Below, in pieces: positions 31,720-46,447 of a stretch of 64,000 nt of DNA. Numbering within the stretch: position 1 is the first letter of the stretch; every line of letters starts with the position of its first letter. This DNA is from Methylobacterium mesophilicum. GTDB taxonomy: Bacteria; Pseudomonadota; Alphaproteobacteria; Rhizobiales; Beijerinckiaceae. Both the position numbers and the translations under genes were made by a program. A model generated the notes under the pieces. It worked only from the letters and a program-made list of their open reading frames with translations. It did not search any database and was not told the DNA's origin. The DNA lies in NCBI RefSeq assembly GCF_022179445.1, contig NZ_BPQU01000001.1:248001-312000 (forward strand). The letters run 5' to 3'.

Positions 31720-32484
31720 TCACGCCGTGCTGGCGACGTCCGAATCGTGCAGGCGACGATAGGCGAACACGCCGAACACACCGATCAGGCAGAGCGCCAG
31801 CGCGAACCACGTGAAGGCGTATTGCAGGTGGTTGTTCGGCAGATCGACCTTCAGCTGGCCGCCCCGTGGCCACGTGGTCTGGCCCGGCACCGCGTCAGCC
31901 TCGATCAGGTAGGGCGCCGGGTCGGCGACGCCGCGCGCGGCAGCGATGCCGGCGACGTCGCGGGTGAACCATTCGCCCCGCGCCGGGTCCGCTTCCGGCA
32001 CGAACATCCCGCGCGCCTCGCTGGCCCGGAGGATCCCGGTCACGGTGATCGGACCCTCGATCAGGCCGTCCCGCCGGTCGGCCTGGGCCTTCAACTCCGT
32101 GGGCACGAAGCCGCGGTTGATCAGGACGACACCGCCTTCCGCCCGCTGGAACGGCGTGATCACGTAATAACCCTGGAGCGCCCGGCCCGGCGTCTCGCCG
32201 GCCGCAAGTCCGTGGACGAGCGCCTCGCGATCGTTGGCGAACCGGCCGGAGACCCGCACGTGGCGGAACTCGTCCCGGCCGGGATCCCAGGCGTCGGGTG
32301 CCGGGGGCGCCACCGGTTCCGCTTTCGTCTGCCGGACGATGCGGGCGATCAGCTCTTCCTTCCAGGTCTTGCGCTCGATCTGCCAGATCCCGAGACCCAG
32401 CAGGATCGCCAGCGCGATCAGGGAGGCGAGACCGGGCGCGACGAGGTCGCGCCAGGCGGCCGAACGCGGGACGGTGCGGCTCAC
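31720..32484 (-). CDS. SURF1-family cytochrome oxidase assembly protein
   Basis: 254 aa from GTG 32484, overlapping the DUF983 stop by 4 bp. Two membrane helices, near the N-terminus (VAPGLASLIALAILLGLGIW) and C-terminus (QYAFTWFALALCLIGVFGVF), flank a periplasmic domain with the SURF1 signatures IERKTWKEELI, GYYVITPFQ and VLINRGFVP. Helps insert heme a into CtaD. Last gene of the cox cluster. Confidence 0.88.
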   Translation of the reverse strand: MSRTVPRSAAWRDLVAPGLASLIALAILLGLGIWQIERKTWKEELIARIVRQTKAEPVAPPAPDAWDPGRDEFRHVRVSGRFANDREALVHGLAAGETPGRALQGYYVITPFQRAEGGVVLINRGFVPTELKAQADRRDGLIEGPITVTGILRASEARGMFVPEADPARGEWFTRDVAGIAAARGVADPAPYLIEADAVPGQTTWPRGGQLKVDLPNNHLQYAFTWFALALCLIGVFGVFAYRRLHDSDVASTA

Positions 32485-32888
32485 TGCTCGAAGCGTCCTT
32501 GCTCGGCCTTGTTGCTGTACTGGAGGGCGATCAGCATGCCCTTGAGCGGCCGGACCAGGATCAGGCTGAGACCGATCGACAGGCTGCCGGCCACCAGCGC
32601 GTGGACCCAGATCGGCGGCTCGTAGGTGATCTCCATCCACAGGGCCAGGCCGACCACCAGAAGGCCGACGATCGACATCACGAAGAAGGCCGGCCCGTCG
32701 GCCGAATCGAAGCCCGTGTAGTCGAGCCCGCAGGATTCGCAGGAGGGCCGCAGGGTCAGGTAACCCTTGAACAGGTGGCCTTCGCCGCAGCGGGGGCACC
32801 GGCCGCGGAGGCCCGTGGGGACCGGTGGCGGCTGCGGATAGGTTCGTTGGTCCACGTGATCACTCCAGACCGGCCCGGGCGGCCGCAT
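32481..32888 (-). CDS. DUF983 zinc-ribbon membrane protein
   Basis: 135 aa, or 124 aa if a GTG at 32855 is used. An N-terminal zinc ribbon (RCPRCGEGHLFKGYL, SCESCGLDYTGFDS) is followed by two membrane helices (AFFVMSIVGLLVVGLALWME, VHALVAGSLSIGLSLILV). DUF983 proteins are regularly encoded beside cytochrome oxidase genes in alphaproteobacteria and may help assembly. Translationally coupled to the SURF1 gene. Confidence 0.85.
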   Translation of the reverse strand: MRPPGPVWSDHVDQRTYPQPPPVPTGLRGRCPRCGEGHLFKGYLTLRPSCESCGLDYTGFDSADGPAFFVMSIVGLLVVGLALWMEITYEPPIWVHALVAGSLSIGLSLILVRPLKGMLIALQYSNKAEQGRFEQ

Positions 32889-32943
32889 GCGCGCCGCCTC
32901 GCAACCATTCCCTCGATATGGGGATCACGCCGAGTCGCACACG

Positions 32944-32969
32944 AAAAAGGGCGGCCTGAGCCGCCCTTT
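32944..32969 (-). terminator. Intrinsic terminator after the coxC operon
   Basis: AAAGGGCGGC-CTGA-GCCGCCCTTT is a perfect 10-bp stem with a 4-base loop. On the minus strand it is followed by a T-run (AAAAA at 32944-32948 on the plus strand). It lies just beyond the coxC stop, so it separates the oxidase subunit operon from DUF983/SURF1. Confidence 0.8.
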
Positions 32970-33004
32970 CACAGACCCGCCATGCGGTGACGGGGTAGCT
33001 GCTC

Positions 33005-33865
33005 TCAGTGCGCGGCGCCGTGGAAGATGCCCGAGCCCCAAACGTAGATCGCGGCGAACAGGAACAGCCACACGACATCGACGAAGTGCCAGTACCAGGC
33101 GGCGAACTCGAAGCCGAGGTGCTGGCGCGGCGTGAACTGGCCCGCGTACGTCCGGTACAGGCATACGGCCAGGAAGATCGTGCCGATGATGACGTGGAAG
33201 CCGTGGAAGCCGGTCGCCATGTAGAACGTCGACGAGTAGATGCTGCCCGAGAAGCCGAACTCGGCGTGGCTGTACTCGTAGGCCTGGCAGGCCGTGAACA
33301 GGACGCCCAGGACGATCGTCAGCCACAGGCCGTACTTGAGACCCTTACGGTCTCCATGCAGGAGGGCATGGTGGGCCCAGGTGACGGTCGTGCCCGAGGT
33401 CAGCAGGATCAGGGTGTTCAGCAGCGGCAGGTGCCACGGATCGAACGCCTCGATGCCCTTCGGCGGCCAGACGCCACCCGTGAACTCGACCCGGGAGGCC
33501 TGGATCGGGTCGGCGGTGTAGAGGGCCGCCTCGAAGTAGGCCCAGAACCACGCGACGAAGAACATCACCTCGGAGGCGATGAACATCATCATGCCGTAAC
33601 GGTGGTGGAGCTGGACCACGCGGGTGTGATCGCCGGAATTGGCCTCGTGCACCACGTCCTTCCACCAGGCGAACATGGTGTAGAGCACGCCGAAGGTGCC
33701 GGCCCCGAAGATGTACGGCCCCGGGGTGAGGGTGCCGATCTGGAGGCTCTTCATCCAGAACACGGCGCCGAATGCCATCAGGAAGCCCGAGAAGGCGCCG
33801 ATCAGCGGCCATGGACTCGGGCTTAGAATATGAAAATCGTGATTCTTGGCGTGCGCCTCGGCCAT
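33005..33865 (-). CDS. ctaE: Cytochrome c oxidase subunit III
   Basis: 286 aa from ATG 33865, with GAGGAG upstream. Seven-helix inner-membrane subunit of the aa3 oxidase. Signatures are [59 protein letters not shown] and [18 protein letters not shown], with C-terminal [19 protein letters not shown]. It stabilises proton uptake into subunit I. Last of the main cox genes before the terminator. Confidence 0.95.
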   Translation of the reverse strand: MAEAHAKNHDFHILSPSPWPLIGAFSGFLMAFGAVFWMKSLQIGTLTPGPYIFGAGTFGVLYTMFAWWKDVVHEANSGDHTRVVQLHHRYGMMMFIASEVMFFVAWFWAYFEAALYTADPIQASRVEFTGGVWPPKGIEAFDPWHLPLLNTLILLTSGTTVTWAHHALLHGDRKGLKYGLWLTIVLGVLFTACQAYEYSHAEFGFSGSIYSSTFYMATGFHGFHVIIGTIFLAVCLYRTYAGQFTPRQHLGFEFAAWYWHFVDVVWLFLFAAIYVWGSGIFHGAAH

Positions 33866-34006
33866 CGTCCCGTCGCTCCTCACCCTGACGCCCCGCGCCG
33901 TTCCCGGCATCCGGCCAATCGCTCTTTGGCTGGGCGCCGCATACAGGACCCCCAAGCTTGTCCGCACACTTAGTCGGTGCCGACCTCTGTTGTCACGCGT
34001 TCGCGA

Positions 34007-34615
34007 TCAGAAATCGCGTTTCGTGCCCGAAGCCCCCGTGGTCGCGACCGAAGCCGTCACCGGCTGGCCGTTCTTGGAGGCGAAATACGTGTAGGACAGG
34101 GTCATCTCGGAGAGATGCGCGGTGTTCGAATCCTCCCGCACCGCCGGGTCGACGTAGAACACCACCGGCACGTCCAGCGTCTCGCCCGGCTGCAAAGTCT
34201 GCTCGTTGAAGCAGAAACAGGCGATCTTGACGAAGTAGCTGCCCATCAGGCCGGGCTGGACGTTGAAGGTCGCGACGCCGGTCGATGGCTTGGCTCCGGT
34301 GTTCTGCACCCGGAAGAACACCGTCTTGGTCTCGCCCAGCTTCGCCTCGACGGTGTTGGCTTCTGGGGCGAACTTCCACGGCAGGCCCGGCGCGACGTTG
34401 GTATCGAAGTGCACCACCATGCTGTCGTCGGTGCGCGCCGCAGACGCGAGGGCCGGGCCCTGGCGCGGCGTGCCGTCGTAGCCGGTCGCCTTGCAGAAGG
34501 CGTCGTAGAGCGGCACCGACGCGAAGGCGAGGCCGACCATGCCGACCGCCAGGCCGGCGCACGCGATCGCCGTGCGCTTGGCCCCGCGGATCGGATCGGA
34601 ATGGGGTTTTGTCAT
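34007..34615 (-). CDS. ctaG: Cytochrome c oxidase assembly protein CtaG/Cox11
   Basis: 202 aa. An N-terminal membrane helix (AIACAGLAVGMVGLAFASVP) leads to an immunoglobulin-like periplasmic domain. The copper-binding pair is in KIACFCFNEQTLQPGE (Cys-Phe-Cys). Conserved VPLYDAFCKATGYDGTP follows the helix. Delivers Cu(I) to the CuB site of subunit I. Confidence 0.95.
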   Translation of the reverse strand: MTKPHSDPIRGAKRTAIACAGLAVGMVGLAFASVPLYDAFCKATGYDGTPRQGPALASAARTDDSMVVHFDTNVAPGLPWKFAPEANTVEAKLGETKTVFFRVQNTGAKPSTGVATFNVQPGLMGSYFVKIACFCFNEQTLQPGETLDVPVVFYVDPAVREDSNTAHLSEMTLSYTYFASKNGQPVTASVATTGASGTKRDF

Positions 34616-34623
34616 CGTGCCCC

Positions 34624-34788
34624 TCAGAGCGGACGGCTGAGGATTTGCGGGCCGAGCTTGACGATCGTCAGCACGAAGAACAGCAGGACCCAGGCACCCA
34701 GGGCCAACGCGATGGCCACGGAACGCTTCCGGCGGCGCGCCTCCTCGGCGGGCGTGAGCTGGCGATAGGGGACTTCCGGATCCGCCAT
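34624..34788 (-). CDS. CoxF-like small membrane protein
   Basis: 54 aa from ATG 34788. A short polar start (MADPEVPYRQLTPAEEARRR) leads to one membrane helix (VAIALALGAWVLLFFVLTIV) and ends KLGPQILSRPL. Small single-helix proteins at this position, between ctaB and ctaG, are called CoxF in alphaproteobacteria and are thought to help oxidase assembly. Five bases after the ctaB stop and 8 bp before ctaG. Confidence 0.7.
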   Translation of the reverse strand: MADPEVPYRQLTPAEEARRRKRSVAIALALGAWVLLFFVLTIVKLGPQILSRPL

Positions 34789-34793
34789 GGCGA

Positions 34794-35744
34794 TCAGACC
34801 GTCACCGGCAGGAACAGGCCGAAGCTCTGTTCGGCGAGCAGCGCGGAGAACAGCGCGAACAGGTACAGGATCGAGAAGCCGAACATGCCCATCGCAGCCC
34901 GCTTCTCGGCGTCGCCGGTGCGGTTTCTCAGGACGCGAACGCTGAACGCCAGCATGCCGACGCCGCCGATCACGGCGATCACCGCGTAGAGCAGGCCGCC
35001 GAAGCCGAGCGCCACGGGCACGAGGCCGAGCGGGGCCAGGAACACCGAGTACCAGACAATCTGCCGGCGGGTGGAGGCCGGGCCGGCGACGTTGGGCATC
35101 ATCGGGATGCCGGCGCGGGCGTATTCCTCAGCCTTGATCAGCGCCAGCGCCCAGAAATGCGGCGGCGTCCAGATGAAGATGATCGCGAACAGGACCAGCG
35201 ACTCGATCCCGACCGAGCCGGAGACGACGGCCTGGCCGATCACCGGCGGCAGGGCGCCCGCGGCGCCCCCGATGACGATGTTCTGCGCGGTCGCCCGCTT
35301 CAGCCACATCGAGTAGATCACCGCGTAGAACACGATGGTGAAGGCCAGCAGGCCGGCGGCGAGCCAGTTCGCCGCGAGGCCCAGCACCAGCACCGACGCC
35401 ACCGACAGGAACAACCCGAAGCCGAGGGCTTCCTCGGACGAGATCCGCCCCGCCGGGATCGGGCGCTGTGCGGTACGGGTCATGACGGCGTCGATGTCGG
35501 CATCCCACCACATGTTGAGGCAGCCAGACGCCCCGGCCCCGACCGCGATGGCCAGGAGCGAGATCACGCCGATGGCCGGCGGAACGTGGCCCTGGGAGAC
35601 GACCATGCCGACCAGCGCGGTGAAGATGACGAGGGCCATCACCCGCGGCTTGAGCAGCGCGAAATAGTCCGGCACGTCGCCGCCGACCGCCGTGAAGGCC
35701 GGGGCCGGTGCGTCCGGTCCGATCGTGTTCGTCAGGCTCGTCAT
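34794..35744 (-). CDS. ctaB: Heme O synthase (protoheme IX farnesyltransferase)
   Basis: 316 aa, about nine membrane helices. The UbiA-family prenyl-diphosphate site [19 protein letters not shown] and the second DxxxD-like loop in [20 protein letters not shown] with [16 protein letters not shown] are conserved. Farnesylates heme B to heme O, the precursor of heme A for the aa3 oxidase. About 200 bp separate it from coxA. Confidence 0.95.
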   Translation of the reverse strand: MTSLTNTIGPDAPAPAFTAVGGDVPDYFALLKPRVMALVIFTALVGMVVSQGHVPPAIGVISLLAIAVGAGASGCLNMWWDADIDAVMTRTAQRPIPAGRISSEEALGFGLFLSVASVLVLGLAANWLAAGLLAFTIVFYAVIYSMWLKRATAQNIVIGGAAGALPPVIGQAVVSGSVGIESLVLFAIIFIWTPPHFWALALIKAEEYARAGIPMMPNVAGPASTRRQIVWYSVFLAPLGLVPVALGFGGLLYAVIAVIGGVGMLAFSVRVLRNRTGDAEKRAAMGMFGFSILYLFALFSALLAEQSFGLFLPVTV

Positions 35745-35911
35745 CGCGTCTGCCGCTGTTGTGTCGGCGCCCGGCCACGCGCGTCACGGCCGAGTCGTGT
35801 TTCGAAATCGATTAGTTCCAAGGGTCAGCGCGAGCGGCACACTCGGCTTGTGCGGATCACCCGTCTTGGTCGCCCTTGCCGGGAAGTCGCCGTCGCGGCT
35901 TCCGGGGAAGG

Positions 35912-35937
35912 GCGAGGGCCGCGGTTGCGGCCCTCGC
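35912..35937 (-). terminator. Stem-loop at the coxA 3' end
   Basis: GCGAGGGCCGC-GGTT-GCGGCCCTCGC is a perfect 11-bp stem lying 10 bp beyond the coxA stop. No T-run follows, so it may attenuate transcription or protect the coxBA mRNA end rather than fully terminate. Confidence 0.5.
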
Positions 35938-35946
35938 GGATATTGG

Positions 35947-37614
<1,668 letters not shown>

Positions 37615-37625
37615 TCAACCGGACT

Positions 37626-38465
37626 TCAGCGGGCTTCGGCGAAGCTCGTTCCGTTGTCGATGCGCGCGTACTTGGTCTTCGCTTCCTTCAGCCAGTCGGC
37701 ATAGGCCTGCTCGCTGACGACGCGGACGACGATCGGCATGTAGGCGTGACGCTGGCCGCACAGCTCCGAGCACTGGCCGTGGAAGGTGCCTTCCTTGTCG
37801 GCCCGGAACCACATCTGGTTCAGGCGGCCCGGCACGGCGTCGATCTTGAAACCGAAGGCCGGCATCGCCCAGGAATGCAGCACGTCCGCCGCCGTGACCT
37901 GGATCTTCACGATCTTGCCCAGCGGCACGACCATCTCGTTGTCGGTCTGGAGCAGGCGGGGCTGCTTGTCCTCGTCGATGTTGGCATCGAACGTGAAACC
38001 GCCGCCGGTCTCGGTCTGCGGGTACTCGTAGGACCAGTACCAGGCATGACCGATGACCTTGACGATCATGTCGGCCTTCGGATCCGCCAGCTGCGTCCGC
38101 AGCAGGCGGAACGACGGGATCGCCACGGCGACCAGGATCAGCACCGGAACGATGGTCCAGGCAATCTCGATCGCGGTGTTGTGGGTGGTGCGCGAGGGGG
38201 TCGGGTTGGTCTTCTCGTTGAAGCGGAAGACGCACCAGAGGATCAGTCCCAGCACGAAGACCGAGATCACCAGCGAGAGCCAGTGCAGGCCGATCTCGAA
38301 GCTGAGGATGTCGCGCGCGTTCTCGGTGACCGGGATCTGCCGGCTCATCTCCCACGGCACCGGCTGACCGAATCCGGCGGCGAGCGCCCCGGATGTCGAG
38401 GCGAGCAGGGCGCCGAGGGCGGCGAGGCTCAAGGGTGATCGGGTGATCGTCCGCACCGTCCGCAT
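37626..38465 (-). CDS. ctaC: Cytochrome c oxidase subunit II
   Basis: 279 aa from ATG 38465, with GAGAGG just upstream. A longer reading lacks family support. Signal peptide (LAALGALLASTSGALA), two membrane helices (LHWLSLVISVFVLGLILWCV, IEIAWTIVPVLILVAVAI) and a periplasmic cupredoxin domain with the binuclear CuA site CSELCGQRHAYMP. Accepts electrons from cytochrome c. First gene of the cox cluster. The 298-bp region to fdhD must hold both divergent promoters. Confidence 0.96.
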   Translation of the reverse strand: MRTVRTITRSPLSLAALGALLASTSGALAAGFGQPVPWEMSRQIPVTENARDILSFEIGLHWLSLVISVFVLGLILWCVFRFNEKTNPTPSRTTHNTAIEIAWTIVPVLILVAVAIPSFRLLRTQLADPKADMIVKVIGHAWYWSYEYPQTETGGGFTFDANIDEDKQPRLLQTDNEMVVPLGKIVKIQVTAADVLHSWAMPAFGFKIDAVPGRLNQMWFRADKEGTFHGQCSELCGQRHAYMPIVVRVVSEQAYADWLKEAKTKYARIDNGTSFAEAR

Positions 38466-38763
38466 CTGCCTCTCGTTGCTCCCCTGCGATTTGATTTCCC
38501 GTCGGACTTTCCCGTCTTGAATGAGCGCGGGATGGTGCCGACGTGACGGACTGCCAGTTGTGTTACCCGGCATGTATCCGATCGCGGCTTCAGACCACAA
38601 GGACGTTCCAGGTGCAACCGCACAAGCGTCGCAGAGGGTGGTTTCCGACTGATTCGGGCGGTTTCCCGGGCACGCGACACCGGTCTTTCGCCGCCGCCGA
38701 TTCGCTATCGCCGCTGCGTATCCGGCGCGATCGCGGCACCGGAGCGGTCTTTCGGAGCAATGG
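38466..38763. promoter_or_regulatory. Divergent ctaC/fdhD promoter region
   Basis: 298 bp without a convincing gene between two divergently transcribed operons. No clear -35/-10 pair, operator or riboswitch could be recognised by eye. Confidence 0.4.
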
Positions 38764-39606
38764 ATGTTGACGGCACAACGGGATGTCTCAGCGGAGTTTC
38801 CGGCCAGCACGGTCCCGGCTCCGATGCAAGTCGTGGCCTATGCCGATGGCGCGCCTCGGGCGGGGACGCGGGTGCTCGCCGTCGAGACGCCGGTCAACCT
38901 GGTCTACGGCAGCGTGCCGCATGCCGTCATGATGGCGACGCCGGCCGACCTGGAGGATTTCGCCTACGGCTTCAGCCTGACGGAAGGGATCATCGAATCC
39001 GCCGACGAGATTCGTGCCACGCGGGTGGAGGTCGGCCCGGACGGGCTGCGTCTCCACGTCGAGCTGGCCCCCGGTCGCCTGCGGGAGCACCTTGCGCGTA
39101 AGCGCGCCATCAGCGGGCGGACTGGCTGTGGTGTCTGCGGCATCGAGGATCTGGCGGAGCTGCCGCGCGCCGACATGCGGGGCGCTCCCGACGTCCAGGT
39201 CTCGCTCCCGGCGATCGCCCGGGCGCTGGCCGGGCTCGACGCCGCGCAGGTGCTGGGTGCCGAGACCCGCGCCGTGCACGCGGCAGCATGGGCTCGGCTC
39301 GACGGCACCCTGGCGTCCGTCCGGGAGGATGTCGGCCGCCATAACGCCCTGGACAAGCTGATCGGCGCGGCCATGCGGGCCGGCACCGATCCGTCCGACG
39401 GTTTCCTGGTGATCACCAGTCGGTGTTCGTTCGAGATGGTCGAGAAGGCCGCGCGTCTCGGCGCCGCCGTGATCGTGGCGATCTCGGCGCCGACGTCGCT
39501 GGCGCTGGAACGCGCCCGGGCGCACGGGATCACGCTCTGCGCCATCGCCCGTTCGGACACGCTGACCGTCTTTACCGGCGCGCAGCGGCTGAGCGCGACA
39601 GAATAG
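38764..39606 (+). CDS. fdhD: FdhD formate dehydrogenase accessory sulfurtransferase
   Basis: 280 aa. Carries sulfur from a cysteine desulfurase to the molybdenum or tungsten cofactor of formate dehydrogenases, which methylotrophs rely on. The CGVC sulfur-relay pair in SGRTGCGVCGIEDL and the conserved VREDVGRHNALDKLIG, ITSRCSFEMVEKAARLGA and SAPTSLALERA blocks are all present. No fdh structural genes are nearby, so it must act on dehydrogenases encoded elsewhere. Confidence 0.95.
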   Translation: MLTAQRDVSAEFPASTVPAPMQVVAYADGAPRAGTRVLAVETPVNLVYGSVPHAVMMATPADLEDFAYGFSLTEGIIESADEIRATRVEVGPDGLRLHVELAPGRLREHLARKRAISGRTGCGVCGIEDLAELPRADMRGAPDVQVSLPAIARALAGLDAAQVLGAETRAVHAAAWARLDGTLASVREDVGRHNALDKLIGAAMRAGTDPSDGFLVITSRCSFEMVEKAARLGAAVIVAISAPTSLALERARAHGITLCAIARSDTLTVFTGAQRLSATE

Positions 39607-39612
39607 CCAGCG

Positions 39613-40470
39613 CTACTGGGCGCCGCCGGGCTCTTTCTCGGAGGCGCCGGGGACGATCGTGGCACCGCCGATGATTCGCACCGGTTTCTTGTCCGGCGGC
39701 GGATCCTTCCAATCGGATGCCGGGGGCTTGGCCGCCTCGGCGACCGTGCCCGCTGCGGGCTTCGCGGGTGCCGCCTGGACCGGACTGACCGAAGGCGCCT
39801 TCTCGATGGCCGCGGACTTCGTCTCAGGCACAGGATCCGCCCTGGATGCCTCCGCGGGGGCGGCCTTCGGGGCAGGCGCCTCCGGAACGTTGCGAAGCGC
39901 CGGCTTCAACTCCGGCTGGCGCCCCGGCGCCGGGGCGCGGGCGACCTTGCGGGGCGCCTCGGGCCGCGCCCGGCCATCCGGGTTCAGGCCATCGGGATTG
40001 AGATCGGGACGCAGAGCCTCGGGGCTCGCGCGGCGCGCCGGACGCGCAGCCGGAGCCGGGACGCCATCCGGCATCCCCGGCCTCAGGAGACGCTGCGGTG
40101 CAGCATCCTCCTCGGTCCATCCGAAGCCGGCGCCCGGCCGCTCCAACCGGGCATAGCTCTCGGGCGCGCCGATACGCTGGCGTCCGACGATCGCGCCCGC
40201 GGCCGGATCAACGAAAAGACGCATCGGGACACCCGTCGGGCTCACGGCGTCGACGACGTAGACGCGCCCGTCGAATCGCGGACGGCTCACGCCGCTGAAG
40301 CCGCGATCGGCCAGGCGCCATGCGATCACCCGCGGCGGCAGGATCTCGTCCTCGAAGGCGAATTGCGCGCGGGCGCCCTGAGAGAGGCCCAGCATCATTC
40401 CGCCGGACAGAAGGGCTGCGCTGAGAACCCGCCGCGCTGCGCGGCGAGCCGTTCCGTTCTCGATCATCAC
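39613..40470 (-). CDS. Secreted Pro/Ala-rich hypothetical protein
   Basis: 285 aa. Signal peptide (VLSAALLSGGMMLGLSQGARA), then a small folded domain (PRVIAWRLADRGFSGVSRPR, VYVVDAVSPTGVPMRLFVDP) reminiscent of PepSY-like periplasmic domains, then about 170 residues of Pro/Ala/Lys-rich linker ending VRIIGGATIVPG. Periplasmic or envelope protein of unknown function, convergent with fdhD. Confidence 0.6.
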   Translation of the reverse strand: MMIENGTARRAARRVLSAALLSGGMMLGLSQGARAQFAFEDEILPPRVIAWRLADRGFSGVSRPRFDGRVYVVDAVSPTGVPMRLFVDPAAGAIVGRQRIGAPESYARLERPGAGFGWTEEDAAPQRLLRPGMPDGVPAPAARPARRASPEALRPDLNPDGLNPDGRARPEAPRKVARAPAPGRQPELKPALRNVPEAPAPKAAPAEASRADPVPETKSAAIEKAPSVSPVQAAPAKPAAGTVAEAAKPPASDWKDPPPDKKPVRIIGGATIVPGASEKEPGGAQ

Positions 40471-41009
40471 TCTGATGCGTTCCCGTCCTGGAGACCCGGC
40501 AGAGTATCCGGTTCCGGCATGGTCCGGGCCGGTTTGCCCAGACCTCGACCATGCCGGCGAGGTCGTTGCCCCGCATGCCGCTTGTGCTCGGCACTGCTCG
40601 TAGACCGCGTGATTCGGGCGAGATTGCGGAAGCGATTGATGAACGGCGGTTTAAGCGCAGTCGCGGATGCCGCGCCCGCATGCACGCGCGATCCCTTGCT
40701 GAAACGGTTTCAATCTGCCAATTTCGCGACTTAGGACAGCAGAACTGTCCCATTGGCCGCGCATGCCGGCCGTCGCCGTCCCGCGCGCCAGCGGGGAATT
40801 CGGCCGGCGGTCTCGAGCGCGCCAGCACGCCGCTCCTGGAGCGGTCCGGGTTTTCGATGAACGAAGGTCGACGGGCACGTCCTCGCGGGGACCGACCGGA
40901 TCGCCTGCGGCATCGGGTCGGGACGCCGCACGGCTGCGGCTCGCGGGCATGAAACATGCTCGCGGGTCCACTGGCGGCGGAGGGGATCGAGGGAAGGACG
41001 AGACGAAGC
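40471..41009. promoter_or_regulatory. gltB upstream region with two perfect palindromes
   Basis: 539 bp without a supportable gene. It contains TGAAAC-G-GTTTCA (40700-40712), shaped like a LacI-family operator, and GGACAG-CAGAA-CTGTCC (40734-40750), a 6-bp perfect inverted repeat. Both lie about 260-310 bp before the gltB start. No sigma-54 promoter or known NtrC site was recognised. Confidence 0.45.
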
Positions 41010-45725
<4,716 letters not shown>

Positions 45726-45740
45726 GGATTGGGGGCGACG

Positions 45741-45977
45741 ATGGGCGAACCGGTAGTACGGGTCCGCTTGGTCCGGACTCAGGACGGTCAGCGGCTCGAA
45801 ATCCCGCCCGGCTTCATGCTGGGCGGTGATGAGGTGCTACTCCGTCAGGATGGCGCCAAACTCGTCCTTGAGCCGGTGGCCCGCCCATCCCTTCTCGGTC
45901 TCCTCGACAGCCTTGAAGATCTCGACGAGGATTGGCCGGCAATCACGGACGCGCCACCCGAAGACGTACGGTTGTGA
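45741..45977 (+). CDS. vapB: VapB-like antitoxin (AbrB/SpoVT fold)
   Basis: 78 aa from ATG 45741 with a GGGGG site, 15 bp after gltB. The N-terminal beta strands (VVRVRLVRTQDGQRLEIPPG, EVLLRQDGAKLVLEPV) fit a swapped-hairpin AbrB DNA-binding fold. The acidic end (LLDSLEDLDEDWPAITDAPP) would wrap the toxin. Its stop directly abuts the vapC start (TGAATG). It probably autoregulates, but here it may also be read through from gltB. Confidence 0.8.
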   Translation: MGEPVVRVRLVRTQDGQRLEIPPGFMLGGDEVLLRQDGAKLVLEPVARPSLLGLLDSLEDLDEDWPAITDAPPEDVRL

Positions 45978-46379
45978 ATGCGCTACCTGCTCGACACCAA
46001 TATCCATTCGGCGCTGATCCGGGCGCCGCGGGGAGCGGTAGCGGAGCAGGTGCGGCGGATCGGAGAAGCCGGGATCTACACGAGCGTCGTGGTGGCGGCG
46101 GAACTTCGGTACGGTGCCACGCGAAAGGGTTCGGAGCGGCTGACACGACAGGTCGAGGCGGTGCTCCAAGCGTTCTCGATCGAGTCTTGGCGGCTGCCGT
46201 ACGACGCGATCTATGCGGATCTCCGTCTCGGGCTTGAGCGGGCCGGGACACCGATCGGGGCCAACGACCTGCTCATCGCAACTCAGGCGCTCGCCGATGG
46301 GAGCGTGCTGGTCACGGACAACACGCGGGAATTCGCGCGGATCGGCGGTTTGACAATCGAGAACTGGCTTCGGCCATGA
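45978..46379 (+). CDS. vapC: VapC-like PIN-domain ribonuclease toxin
   Basis: 133 aa. The four acidic PIN residues are visible: Asp6 in YLLDTNIHSALI, Glu42 in VVAAELRYGA, Asp97 in GANDLLIATQA and Asp114 in LVTDNTREF. VapC toxins cleave tRNA or rRNA and are neutralised by the adjacent VapB. Ends 68 bp before gltD, so the pair is wedged between the two glutamate synthase subunit genes. Confidence 0.9.
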   Translation: MRYLLDTNIHSALIRAPRGAVAEQVRRIGEAGIYTSVVVAAELRYGATRKGSERLTRQVEAVLQAFSIESWRLPYDAIYADLRLGLERAGTPIGANDLLIATQALADGSVLVTDNTREFARIGGLTIENWLRP

Positions 46380-46447
46380 CCGATCGCCATCCCGCTCGAG
46401 CGCAAGATGACCCGGCAAAAGACATAGCGTCGCGATTGGACTGATCG

